Below are positions 13,593-25,158 of a stretch of 64,000 bases of DNA, in pieces. Position numbers and translations under genes: made by a program. Positions within the stretch are counted from its first letter, which is position 1, and every line of letters begins with the position of its first letter. The notes beneath the pieces were generated by a model, which did no database searches, had not been told where the DNA came from, and saw only the letters and a program-made list of their open reading frames with translations. The DNA comes from Caprella mutica (Eukaryota; Arthropoda; Malacostraca; Amphipoda; Caprellidae), in NCBI GenBank assembly GCA_947561585.1, contig CANNZV010001839.1:1-64000 (forward strand). The letters run 5' to 3'.

Positions 13593-15150
13593 CAATATTT
13601 TTCCATTAAAAACAAGAAGGATAAAATCTATACAGAAGAGGAAATTCCTTCAGGAACTACGAGTGAGGGGTTGAGTTCCCTGAAGGGGTGGACCCGACCC
13701 TCTAAAACCTCTCCTTCGCGGCTGAGAGGATGCTGAAGGCATTCCCTCTCTGGATCGCAAGAGCCATTCGCTATTGGAACCAGGCAGACTCCCTTGGATC
13801 ATTCGTTGTCTCAACAAGGCGTCTACCTATGGACTTCATGATTAAGGAGGTCGTTCTAAATATGTATGCATCTCCAAGGGCGGAGTATTTCTGACGTTTA
13901 CGGTTCTCCGCAGCCCCGGCAGCTGATCCGGCCTCAACTGCGGAATCATTGAGGTGTGTCTCGGCAAATGTGTCGACACACGTGCAATCCCAAATCAGAC
14001 TCTTTCCATTCATGTAAGGAAACACAGTAATACCATCTGGGCGTTTACCATCACCTCTGTCAAGTCCAGGAGGCTCAAGTACTGAAGGGAGTCCTGCTCT
14101 CTGCAAAGCCCGTTTTACCACATCATTCATTGCTGCATGTCTTGGGTGACGCCCAGAACTGTACCTACAAGACAGGCCATGCAGTCCTCTGACATCCATC
14201 CCACTGCCACAGCGGCAAGAATGAAGTTCACAAACTCTGGCACCAACTCTGAGAGCAATGGCTACCCTCAGGACCTCTGGATCGAGCTGTGTACCCAATG
14301 ACGGTATGGGAATCGCGTTCAACCACACTCCAGTTTCTTTAAGAGATGCAGATAATAGTCGTGCCCTTGCCACCTGATCAGCTCTAGCCAACAGACTCTC
14401 CATTAATGAATGAGCCCGTGGTGTATCCCATTCTTTTTGACTGGACTCATGGACTGGTACCGGGAGACCAGCCTGTAAACCCTGCCTCCATGTCCCAACT
14501 GCATCCGTAAGCTCTCCGGTATCGACTATATTAATATTATAAAGAATTGTTTCAACCAAATCACTCACAGAATACATTGAAGACACAAAAGCAGGCAAGG
14601 CAATATCTCCAGCTCTCCTACAACCTAGTCCACCAAGGCCAACCGGTAAAGTTGCCTGAACCCAAGAATCAGCTGACATCTCTACATTGGTCACACTGGC
14701 AACGGCAGATCTAAGTGATTCATCAAAGCAGCTAAGTTCGACTACGTGCTTGTAAGTTGGAGAAGCCCGCAGAACATATTGTAGCTTCGGAATGGAGAAA
14801 ACATTTCTCAACAAAAAGAAGGCTTGATGGTTATCCACCACCCGCAATCGAGAGACCATGAGATCCAGATCTTCTTTCTTCCTTAAAATCTCCTCGGGGA
14901 TACCCAAGTCACTTAAAGGCGCACCCAACAAGGAGCAATTGTCCTTATGAACCACTCTGACATTTGGAAGCACTGCCCGGAACAACAATTCTGTTTCACC
15001 AGGGGCGTTATCATCGAGAATGGTCAGCTTACATTTTGCGCTATTAACTTCAAGTCCGATGGCACTCAACCCATCTATCAAGGTTTTTACGTCCTCCAAA
15101 ACTCTATCCGGTGTATCTCCCGGGGCTGCGTCGTCCAGATACCATACATT
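13560..15150 (-). mobile_element. 5'-truncated R2-type non-LTR retrotransposon
   Basis: The insertion is bounded by the perfect 10-bp duplication GTTAACAACT at 13550-13559 and 15151-15160. On the minus strand it ends in about 28 A (the T run from 13560 to 13587), as expected of target-primed reverse transcription. The 5' end is truncated inside the reverse transcriptase domain. Duplicate copy 2 has the unoccupied target, ATTAACAACTGCCCC, at 62410-62424. G+C content is clearly higher than in the surrounding DNA. The nearly intact frame and long A tail indicate a recent event. Confidence 0.92.
13702..15150 (-). pseudogene. Reverse transcriptase C-terminal part with CCHC knuckle and R2-like endonuclease
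   Basis: The frame enters at the truncation point and at once reads VWYLDDAAPGD, where YLDD is the catalytic YxDD motif of reverse transcriptase. The thumb region follows, including AFFLLRNVFSIPKLQYVLR and LPVGLGGLG. Next is a zinc knuckle, C-x1-C-x9-H-x3-C, near 14175-14215. Then comes RH-x2-MNDVVKRAL, EPPGLDRGDGKRPDG (near 14034-14060) and IWDCTCVDT (near 13972-13999), matching the layout of the PD-(D/E)xK restriction-like endonuclease of R2-type elements. There are 459 sense codons before TAG at 13771-13773. After it the same frame continues with RMALAIQRGNAFSIL to a second stop at 13702-13704. That reading looks like the natural C-terminus, so the TAG is probably a nonsense mutation. Most of the N-terminal protein is missing, so no active product is expected. 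The exact clade (R2, Hero, NeSL, Utopia or another) is not resolved. Confidence 0.85.
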
Positions 15151-15384
15151 GTTAACAACTGTCCCCGGTGTCCTAGATAGGAAGTAGATAGTAATTTATC
15201 CAATATTCCAATTATAATCTTATTTAGTATTCTTCTTCTAGCTATATTGAATTATTCAGCTACGATTATTCAGCTTCGTTTGATTGAAGTAATACCAAAA
15301 TATTCCCGAGCTACTTTGTAAACTGACTTCAAAAAATAATCAGTAAACGATAGTAAACGCTAATTTTATCCTGGAATGAGTTCA

Positions 15385-15590
15385 TAGTATGAGCGTGATA
15401 AACTGAACTGCCAATGGGAATTATTAAAATGAGTTGATTATGTGAAAGTTACAAGCTGAACTGTTAATTAAAATGATCAAATTGACTGTTAATATGAGTG
15501 TGTCAAGCTGAACTGCTAATGAAAATGGTGAATATGAGCTGAATTCATCAGCATGTTAAACTGACTGCTTTATGAGAATATTCTAAGACC
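15385..15590. repeat. Degenerate tandem motif GTCAAGCTGAACTGCTAATG
   Basis: The motif (A/G)AGCTGAACTG(C/T)(T/C)AAT recurs about five times at irregular spacing of roughly 35-50 bp (for example AACTGAACTGCCAATGGG, AAGCTGAACTGTTAAT and AAGCTGAACTGCTAATG). Weaker copies occur in duplicate copy 2 near 63660-63740. One isolated copy lies at 22700-22720 next to an ACCGAGCTACTT block, so a fragment of this region may also be present there. Confidence 0.5.
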
Positions 15591-16594
15591 TAGCCTTTAA
15601 CAGCCGTATAATTACTCTCTCTTTATATAAATATCAAAAAGTTACTATTTATTAATATTTATTTGGCCAAATGTTCATATGGAATCTCCGTTTGTGAGAA
15701 GTTAATTCAATTCTGCAAATCCTTCCTTAGGAGTCTGACTAAATCCTCTGTGAAGTCCTTTAGATCTCTTCTAATCTTCAACATCAATCAAGTTTGGTCC
15801 AATATTAGAACAATTTATTGCTGTGAAAGGGCATATAGAAGTGGTGTTATACCTAGATAAACTAATATGAAGTTTTAACTCCTTACCAGTTTCTCCAATT
15901 TGGAAGTAGCCATAGAGTTAATTATGATGATGACAAAAATATCTTGGTAAGACTGCACTGAATCTATGGCTGCACCATAACTTTTACTATTACAAGTCGA
16001 AAGAACTGTTTTGAAATTATTAGAAACAAATTGTATAAAATCAACTGTTTGAGAAACAAATAATCAGAACTAGAACTGCCCAGCGTTCATAAATAACAGT
16101 AATTAAAAAAAAATCTTAGTGTCCTACTTTGTCACGTGATCAGGGCTGAGATGATAACTAAAACAAAATAACGTCACTTCCTTTGCTAATTATATACCTT
16201 GCTATTGACAGCTTCAATTATTTTTCAAATTATATTTCCCTAAGTTGCAATTTGTGTGAGAATGAATAGCGATTGTCTTAATATTTCATTGAAACAACAA
16301 TGAGAAGCTATGAAAATAATTTTTGTTTTGTCATTTGTTTGTTGTTCATTAATTATTTCTCTGTCGGGTACTTATTTATGTAGATGCCAGGTGTATCTAC
16401 CCACTCAAGACACTAAAGTATTGTGTAGCTGGTCAGATACTCCTGTGAGTTGCTTAATATCCGCGTATATGTCTTGTTATTACTAATTAAATCGGCTCTG
16501 GAATGAAACCGTATACATAATATTTTAGAATAAACTGTGAAGAGAATTGTAAGATGCATTTTATCTTCAAGGTTACAATGTGTAATACAATATC

Positions 16595-16815
16595 ATCTAT
16601 TTCACAGTACATGATTGTGTATAATATTATCCATCCCACAATGTATAGTATTTTTCAGTCACAGTATTATAATAGTATTCAGTCCACAGTATAAAATATA
16701 ATCCAGCCCTAATTACATAATAGCCAATAGATTATAATACTATTCAGTCAACATTTTATAATATTATTCATATCACAATACATAAAATGGGGGAGTCCAC
16801 AGTAAATAATATTTA
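16595..16815. repeat. Degenerate tandem repeat, CACAGTATAATAATATTCAGT type
   Basis: Five or more imperfect units of about 35-45 bp contain CACAGTA or CACAATA followed by TAATATTATTCAGTC or TATTATCCATCC. Divergence is high and no frame is present. It looks like a decayed AT-rich minisatellite directly left of a TTAA element. Confidence 0.5.
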
Positions 16816-16828
16816 TCCAGCAAGTTAA

Positions 16829-17329
16829 TCCTAATGATTTTGATGTGTGTTATCTAGGCACATCTTTTTAAGATTACTCTTTATCTTTCACGTCATTCCT
16901 TTAAATTTACTGGTCTTTCTTTACTTTGTTCCTACATAAATACCAAATATATTTATGTATTTAAAAGTTAAAAAATATCTACGTATCGGTGTGAATCACG
17001 TAAATTATGGAATTAATTGTACTTCTGTGACGTGTGGCAACGTAGAAATACAGTTTTGTTAGCCAATACTCCCGAATTTCATCAACTACAGATACATGAG
17101 CGTCGAGCGAGCTGTGATTGGATCACTCTCCACCCAATCACAGCTCTGCTCTCTCAGTTGTCAATGTCTTACATACCTATGTATTTATTTCTCCTTATAT
17201 GTTCAATATTTTTACTTATATATTAGTTTAGTGTAGAAAATACAGTACCATAGCTTTATAAATTAGACATGTGTTTTTTAATACAAAGACAAACCATCCC
17301 GTTAATTCTGACAGTCAAACTCATTAGGG
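16829..17329 (-). mobile_element. piggyBac-like TTAA MITE, copy A
   Basis: TTAA at 16825-16828 precedes CCTAATGATTTTGA, and the right end is the inverted GTCAAACTCATTAGGG. The right TTAA has become CTAA. The 5'-TTAA-CCC end and TTAA duplication are the hallmark of piggyBac-type transposition. No transposase is present. In the middle a hairpin pairs AGCTGTGATTGG (17110-17121) with CCAATCACAGCT (17134-17145). Copies B to F are at 22958, 26852, 46677, 50303 and 29186. The 69-codon frame inside it is accidental. Confidence 0.82.
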
Positions 17330-17540
17330 CTAAGGGTTTTACGGGGTGCTGAAATTATTTGCCCGATAATATTGAATAACATAATAACAATATGTATATT
17401 GTTCACTAATTTTTCAATCAATCATACCATACGATTCTTAATTATTTTACCATTCTTTAATTTTTCAGTCAAATAAAAATATTCAAATTAGCATCATATA
17501 ACCTTAACCATAGAATTTCGTTAACGATAATTTATAGTAA

Positions 17541-17700
17541 TTGTTTATTGTTTATTGTTTATTGAACATATAGCACCCTTTTACAGAAGATACAGGGTCG
17601 GGGCCACCCTGATCTTTTCATTGGCAATATATCTTTTATTACATGCTAAGGAATGTATAAGGCCCGGGAAAGCACTAGGCTTTTAGGGCAACCTAATTAA
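17541..17700 (-). mobile_element. Probable 3' end of a non-LTR retroelement
   Basis: On the minus strand a G+C-richer stretch (around CCTTTTACAGAAGATACAGG and GGCCCGGGAAAGC) runs into a tandem CAATAAA tail, visible as TTGTTTATTGTTTATTG at 17541-17564. A short simple-repeat tail of this kind is typical of non-LTR 3' ends. The other boundary and the family are not determined. A related stretch lies at 7690-7740. Confidence 0.4.
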
Positions 17701-20700
17701 AAAAGAACTATATAAACAAAACAGCACGCTACAAAATATTATGAGAAATAATTTAATAAGAGAAAAAAAAACAAAAAAAGCAAAATCAAAATTACAAAAA
17801 AAGAGAAAATAAAAAAAATCTGTACACGCATTCATACTAAATCCACACAGGATTATTTTACCAGCCTACCTACTTAAAATAGCCTAAATAAATACAACTG
17901 CAAAAAAGTTCATTGAGTTCATTGAATACGCATAAGATGTAAACAACAGGTAGGAGATGTACGGAATTCTAAACTCTTGTAGGTGAAATAAATGATAAAT
18001 TAAATATACTAGATGAAGTTAATTCTGTTTTGTACAAAATTACCATTATTGTGAAAAAATATATTTCATAAGATAATTTTGTTGGATATTTCTTCAAATT
18101 GTATTCTGAATAACACTGATATTCAATTTAATTATAGCATATCTTCAGTGATACCATTCAACTCTACCTGAAAAATCTGCACAATTTAATATTTTCTATG
18201 TATTTAAAATACTAGTAATTATTTAACGCCCTGTATCTAACTTGGTGAGTGGCAATCAAATGATATTCATTCACTCTTTCTGTTGTCTAATTGGTTCGTT
18301 TTGACGATGTATTCATACTTTATAATTTACCTTACAGCAAACTGTAAGACTTTCAAATTTGTTGATGCAATTCTGGAAAGAGTGAACTGAAGTCGTGTTT
18401 GTTGAATCTTCTAACTATAATTACTAGAGTGAAAAAATTAATTGCATCTTTAAATGACAATTACTGAAAGGATTAATAATATTAAAGCTCATATAACAGC
18501 ATTGGATCCTCGTATTCCTTTAAAAATTGAGTTAATTCTAATTTATTACTTCATATTTATAAAACATAAAATCATAAATTCCTATCTATATAAATATTTT
18601 CAAATTGTCTATTTCATATTTAGTTTATAATTAAGCTGTCCAATTATCTATAATTCGATTTCAGTTGAATTTAACAGAAAATTAATGAAACTACGATGTT
18701 TTATTTTTTTATTATTTTCTAATTCCATACAAATATCTAACAAAATAAAGAATTTAAAAAAAGAACTACCAACATATTAAAAGCTTTTGAGTAAATTTAT
18801 TTACATGTTTGAAAATTATTCTTAAAATAAAATTCTTGTTTACAGTTTACTGAGCTATAATAACTCAAGCTAATATTCAGTTTCTGTTTCAGGTTCAAGT
18901 ATATTGGCCTTTCCAGCTGATGTCCATGAGTGGTTTTGAGTTATGATAAACGAAAATATTATGAATAAAATTTAGCTTGAAAAATCGTGGATTGCATATA
19001 AGATACAAATTCGAACTTCATTGCACAACAAACAATGAATCGTGGTTTTCTTATAACAAATATTGCTGCTCTAATATGAATATAAACAACATATGTATGA
19101 ATTTCCTTTCACCACGTACAGCATTAAACAATATTACTGAGTTTGTTTCCCAGAGGAGGAGATAAGACTGGTGTCATACTGAGCCATTTTACGAGATAGT
19201 TACATTTATCGCACTTTAGCAACTCATGAATATTTGATGAGAGTCACGAGTAAAGGGTCAAAAGTACCGGCAATTAACCCTTATACTGCAGTCGGTTGAT
19301 ATTGTCATGAGACTTAAAGAAATTAAATTCAAACTATAGTATATTTTGCCACTTTGACATATGAAATAAAAAGTAAATGAAATACTTTTTTGTACTTATT
19401 AATGTAAACGATAGCTAATTATATCTTATACAAAATGTTCTATACGTAATCATTCATTTTCCACAGTTACATTGTACTGTCTCAGGAATTCACTAAGGAA
19501 TACCCTTTATGGAGATCATAAAGAAGATGATATTACATGGTAGTTTTCAATAAGATATAATGAGAAGGACTAATGCAGGAGTTAAGCAGACGACACACAT
19601 CAGTTCTCTTTTGTAAAAATGAACGGAAAATACCAAGATTAGTAGAATAAAATCTTGGGAAGAATAGGAGAGATTTCATACGCACTGCTAATTACATATT
19701 TCTATAGTTAATAACATAATTCTCAATGGAATAATAGGAACACTACATATATATGTCATTCAATACATTTGTTCATTCTTTTTATTATTATACAACCAAT
19801 AGAATTGAGTAATTATTGTACCTTCCAATTCTTGCTAACGGCCATTTTAAAAGGTTTGATGCGAACAATAATTTTTCCCCGTGTCAGTGATTATCGAAGC
19901 CAAAATCCATTCTATTCTAACTTCAATTTCCTTTCTTCTTTCTTAAAACTCCACTTTGAATATTTTTCCCTTCTCAAACCGTTTTCATTTTGAGAATCTT
20001 TTCTGCAGTTCCGTTTTTATTGAAACTTGTGTAAGTGTTTTATTCGAATGCAACATAAGTAGATATTACATTATTAGAAAAAATCCATGATGACATTTTT
20101 CATAGACTCACAAAAGAGTAAAAGTTCCATTGACGATATGTTTTTTTTTAAATATTAAACTTCTTTCCACTCCTATTTAAAGAAATGAATGAATTGATCT
20201 TCACTTATCTAAAATTCTGTTCTGTTCCCCGGTAAAATGTTCTCCCTTTTCCATGCAGACATCTCTTCAGTTTGTAATTTTCCCACTAATAGCAACTAAA
20301 CACAGACAATTTGAAGAAAATTACTAACTGTGTCTGCTTAGAATTGCACTCTAGAATTATTGTGGGAATGGCGTGAAACAAATTATAATATATTTATATA
20401 AGTATGTCGTCAATTAACTCTTTTTGAACACAAAAATATTGAAGAAATAAAATTCAATTTCACTATTGAAATGATTGAACGCTTCACTGTATCTGGTCCA
20501 ATACTAATAATAAAATTGATATTTTCATTTGCAGTTTATATAAAATTTGATATATTTGGCTCCTTCATAGTTTCGAAGCTTATTTTTTGTTTAATACCTA
20601 TAAAACTTTAGCAATAAGGGGAAATAATTTAAACACTGGAAGTTAAAAGGCATTTTAATATTTTCAACTGGTATCTCTTTTCGTTATTAAGATTCAATAT

Positions 20701-22950
20701 AATTAACTGGAAGTTATATCTCCTCGTATAAAATGTGTGTTTAGCATTATAAATACGAGAGTAAATATTATTGAAAGAAAGAAAAGAGCAATAATTGGAT
20801 GACAACAAACACTCGTTATGTAGTTTAATAGGAGAAAACACTCTCAAAATACTGTGACAACATTCCGCCACATGAAGTGAACAATTACGTATGGAATCCT
20901 CGCCTTCCGATTGTTTGTTCTGTACATTTTAGACTTTCTAGAAATATTTGCTGTTATTTTTAACTGAAGATGAAGAGTAACAATAATAGTTCAGTGAAGA
21001 CAAAGTAGTAGATTGAAAATAGAACTAAATTGTAGAAGAAATTAGTTCTGTAATATTGATATTAATACAACTTTTCACGAATTTAATTTAGAGCTATTTC
21101 TAATTTATGATTATCATTATAACAAAAGCATTGGAACAGCTATTTATTTTGTTTTTGTTTCTGTATGTATTTCATTAAATACAATGTTTTTTGGGATTAT
21201 AATAATTCAAGTATCAAAACATAATATTTTACCATTCATTAATACGGTTCACTGAAACCACAACTATTCTATAAAATGTTTCACTCATAACTTATGAACG
21301 AAACACTTCCAACGAAATATAGTATGAAATGCTTTTTCCGTCATGAATAAATCTTGATGCAGTTCAACTGAGAGCATAACTATATTTCAGTTATAATGCA
21401 TCTGAATAGGAATATTATTCACATAGTTATTTTTAATAGATTTTGATACCTCATCAATTTATCTAGATTTTGTAATAAAAATACCATGCCATATTCCTAT
21501 AACATTCAGAATATAATTTCTTATCTGTATTATATTTTTGTATTCATCGGTGGACAAAATATAGTTTTTGTTATTTCGTGTTCTGAACTGACAGAGATGT
21601 TTTTCACTCTCTAAACTAACGTATTTGATAATCTGGTATTTTCAGAATGTAATCTTGATCTCCAGACTGAAGTCTCTGTGAAATATCATTCACTACCGCT
21701 GAAAAATATAAAACATAGAATGAAAACAATTGGAGAGTAAATTGAGTAAAGAACAATTTAATGAAATTTCCAAAAAAATAGTATTCCATTAATGAATTAG
21801 ATGAATAATTGACATTTTTTTATCCTTATGATTAATAGTGAATATTATAGATGGCAAAATCAATAATATAAATAATCAATGTACTTAGTTTATTTCGTAC
21901 CTTGAAAACCTGTTATTGTCCTATTTGTTGATAAAAATAAAGCTCAATATCCTCATCCTTATTAGTATCTCCATTCACATAAAGTTCCCTCTTAATTTCC
22001 TATAGCCCCACTTATATTCTGGTTGCTGCCCAAGTACTCATCTACTCATCCATCAATGCCCTGCATCCTGAACTGTCGATCTAGTTTTATGGCTATCGAG
22101 AAACTGCCGGACAGAATTAAGTATGAAGAACCTGGAATTGGAGATATGGGAAGAACTTTTATTATTATCGCTGGAGATGGACTCGAATGGGAGGGATGAT
22201 CGGGATATTGAAAACTTTTATGGTATCCAAAAGAGGCTTTGAACTATATATTTTTCGATCAATACTGAAATGAGTATATTTCTTATTCTTGAATTATCAC
22301 AAGCATTTGCGATAATTTGAATTTGAATTTTACAGATCATTATAAATAGTGACATCATCATAATTAATGTTTGGAAAATTGAATAGTTACTCTACCATAT
22401 TCCTTCTTCCATTAGTATACATTATGAAAAAATATAATATCTTACTTTTACATCACAAGAGTTCATCCCTATTACAATATTAATCTCATCTTCATGCAAA
22501 ACAGAATTATTTTAGTAGTTATATATTTTCAATATATAGTTTCCATTGTTACCTTGGATATAATAATATGAAAGATATCAATTGAAACAATATATTAATT
22601 CTCTCTTTTTCTATACGTATCATTATTGTGAGGTATTTAACCGAGCTACTTCAAAGTGGCATTAAAAATTCTGTAAATAGGCAGCTATAATTAGCCCGTC
22701 AAGCTGAACTGCTACTGAGGTAAATAAAAAAGAGCTCCATGGGCAACGTTAAGGTTGTTTCCGTCATACTTTTTTGGTTATGCTCTTGAACAAAAATTTG
22801 GTTTTGGAATTGTGATATCTTTTATAAAGCTAAAAATATCTAAGGTCATGGAACATATCTTCTGATATAACAGTTTAAAAATTGTTCACAAAAATATTCA
22901 TTATTCAGGTGTATAATTCTATGAATTTTATTGATAAGATTTATTTAAAT
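17701..22950. other. Unassigned AT-rich DNA
   Basis: No gene was recognised over about 5 kb. The region contains an A-rich stretch (17755-17820) and one member of a dispersed repeat pair (19573-19655). Frames of 60-80 codons at 18977, 19769 and 20629 have low-complexity translations and match no family. Confidence 0.5.
19573..19655 (+). repeat. Dispersed repeat pair, member 1
   Basis: AATGCAGGAGTTAAGCAGAC and ACGACACA, then TCAGTTCTC, GTAAAAATGAA and AATACCAAGATTAGTAGAA, recur in the same order and strand at 42750-42842. Member 2 has about 15 extra bases in the middle. No ends could be defined, so this is only a core of an unidentified repeat. Confidence 0.6.
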
Positions 22951-22957
22951 CCATTTA

Positions 22958-23375
22958 CCCAAATGAGTTTAACGTTTGTTTTTTAGGCACATCGTTTTTA
23001 AACTAATTTATATCTTTCATGTCATTCATTTACACTTACTGACCTTTCTTGACTTTGTTCCTACATAAATACCAAATAGAATTTTGTATTTAAAAGTTTA
23101 AAAATATTTACGTATTGGCGGAAATCAGTACAGATACAGGTGCAACCTGTGATTGGGTCAATCTCCACCCAATCACAGCTCTGATCTCTCAGTTGCCAAT
23201 GTCTTAAATACCTATGAATTTATTTCTCCTTATATGTTCATTATTTTAACTTGGTATTTGGTACACATCAGTTTAGTATACATACAAACAACTAGGAAAA
23301 AATACAGAACCGTAGGTTTATATAAAAGACATATGTTCTTTTTAACACATAATCAAACAGTCAAACTAGTTAGGG
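22958..23375 (-). mobile_element. piggyBac-like TTAA MITE, copy B
   Basis: The left end reads TTTA then CCCAAATGAGTTTAACG, and the right end CAAACTAGTTAGGG then TTAA at 23376-23379. The internal hairpin with CTGTGATTGGG and CCCAATCACAG is at about 23150-23178. Conserved blocks include TTCCTACATAAATACCAAAT and CTCCTTATATGTTCA. It is about 80 bp shorter than copy A because one internal block is missing left of the hairpin. The open frame across it is not a gene. Confidence 0.8.
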
Positions 23376-23934
23376 TTAACGTTAAGACGGTAATTTCGTA
23401 TTTCAATTCTTATTTAATATCGATTATATTTACAGATCATAACCTACAGATTAACAATTCAATAATAGTCTTAACATTCACTTTCTAGACGAAAAGTCTC
23501 TTTAACTATTTCCAATCCCACTGCAAAACCACAATTCTCTTTTAACTGAACTGTTACATTTCACTCTGACTCTATAATGAGCACTCCTAAGTTTGTATCT
23601 GACAGTGAAAGAGAAACAGAAAAAAGTATACTTATTTCTGCTTGAATGAAAAATTTACTATTATAGTACCAACCAATTGCTACTGAATAGAGGCTTATTA
23701 GAATATTAAAATATTTGATATTGAGAAAATGGAAATTTATGTTATTGTTTGTAATAATTCATAACCCTTTACCATCGTGTGTGACGAATTAGTCACATAC
23801 AAAAACATGATTATAATTTGATAATTTGAATGAGTGGATCCTAGTGAACGGAAAATACTTCTGTTAAAGAAGTTCAGGAAATATAGAAATGAATAAATTT
23901 TAGTACATATTTCAATAATTTATCTCTAACTATA

Positions 23935-24035
23935 TGAAAATGAAAATGAAAATATTTATTGAAAAACAGTATAAAAGAAAATTTATACATGGATTCAAGC
24001 CCTTTTATAAGTAAAAATTACTTTTCGGGCATAAG
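23935..24035 (-). mobile_element. Possible retroelement 3' tail
   Basis: On the minus strand a short unique stretch ends in CAATAAATA followed by three ATTTTC units (seen as GAAAATGAAAATGAAAAT on the plus strand near 23938). The simple-repeat tail and the polyadenylation-like signal suggest the 3' end of a truncated non-LTR or SINE copy. Nothing further supports it. Confidence 0.3.
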
Positions 24036-24641
24036 AAGTAGTTTATAAATTGTTAACTTCATCAAAATTAATTTCGGTGGTAAAGGGATATATTTATTAA
24101 TGACACAATAATAATATTTTTTTGTCAAATACAAGATATAACCGAAAATTTACAGAAAAGAAGCAAAATTACATTATTCGATAAACATCATAAGGGACAA
24201 GAGTATCACGTTCATCATTCAGCTCAGCAAATCTTAAATTGAAACAAATTCTCTCTTCGTGAGGTAATGATGGAAGTTTTCCAAAAGCTTCACTCAACGC
24301 CAGAGAGTTATTCACGAATTATTTATGTGCCGAGACTCTTACAAATAAATTTAGGAATTTTCATCTTTTTTAATTGAAGTGAGATTTATCTAACACAAAA
24401 TATAAATGTTTATTCAAGATTTATGAACGAAATTGAATTGAATTTTTTATGGAAATATTCAACAATTCAGATGTGAACGAAGTTTAAACGTTTCGGATAT
24501 ATGATTAAAACAATTCTGATATCGATAATGAATATACTTCTGCTGTAAGTTCCATTACCAATTTTTAAATAAGGTTATTTTTCAAGAAGACCACATCCCG
24601 GTTTTAAATTTGTATTAAAACCTTTCTAAATGCTTTTTTAA

Positions 24642-25154
24642 CCCTTTCTGTCATCGTTGTTGGTAGGACTAACCACCTAAACAATGTGCGGTAGCTCACA
24701 GTCACAGTTGGCTATAGACCTAACCACCTAATATTATGATACAATAGGGATAAAGTGCGTAATTAGCATTAACTTTTCAGATGAACACAAAGAGTCAGTG
24801 AGGGAGGTTGTAATATTGCATCAGACATTAATATGAAGTCATGTGAAGGTGGTTAGTCTGACTAACCACCTCATATGAAAAAATTATGTTACCTTTTTCT
24901 TTTATAGTTTATTTACTACCGAAATAACGTAATGATACCATAAAAACTCCAAAACATGAATAGTAAATAGTCTGAATTCTGCAATTAAGTTGTGGTGGTT
25001 AGTATGACTAACCACTATTTTGTACGTCGTATAGAAAAATCTGAATCAGCATATGTATTTTGTTGTGTTTATAGTCTATTTACTACTAAAGTAATGTATT
25101 TCAACTATAAAAACTTCAAAAAAATGGATAGAAGTTGTGAAGTGCCTAAAAGGG
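24642..25154. mobile_element. Second TTAA-flanked non-autonomous element
   Basis: The left end is TTAA (24638-24641) followed by CCCTTTCTGTC, and the right end is CCTAAAAGGG followed by TTAA (25155-25158). The terminal repeat is short, about 6-8 bp. Internally the motif ACTAACCACC occurs repeatedly: singly near 24670 and 24718, as the palindrome GGTGGTTAGTC-T-GACTAACCACC near 24847-24870, and as GTGGTTAGT-ATG-ACTAACCAC near 24993. TTAA plus CCC ends suggest a piggyBac-mobilised MITE. A 74-codon frame inside it is not credible as a gene. Confidence 0.65.
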
Positions 25155-25158
25155 TTAA

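Larger units (their letters stand above)
8640..15852 (+). repeat. Segmental duplication, copy 1
   Basis: Block after block is alignable, in the same order and orientation, with 58355-64000. Landmarks include the TTCACTATACGGATCA block at 8778, the block at 9211-9440, the TTTGATTGCAGCTCAATGAGC block near 10240, the 66-codon frame at 10529, and the highly similar block at 15670-15850. The similarity reaches the window end in copy 2, so the true boundary on the right is not seen. Many indels and substitutions separate the copies, so the duplication is old. Large differences are the retrotransposon at 13560-15150 and about 230 bp near 11160-11395, both in copy 1 only. Confidence 0.85.

Noticed and set aside
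14947..15180. Plus-strand 77-codon frame
   Set aside because: It is antisense to the reverse transcriptase frame and crosses the insertion boundary at 15150.
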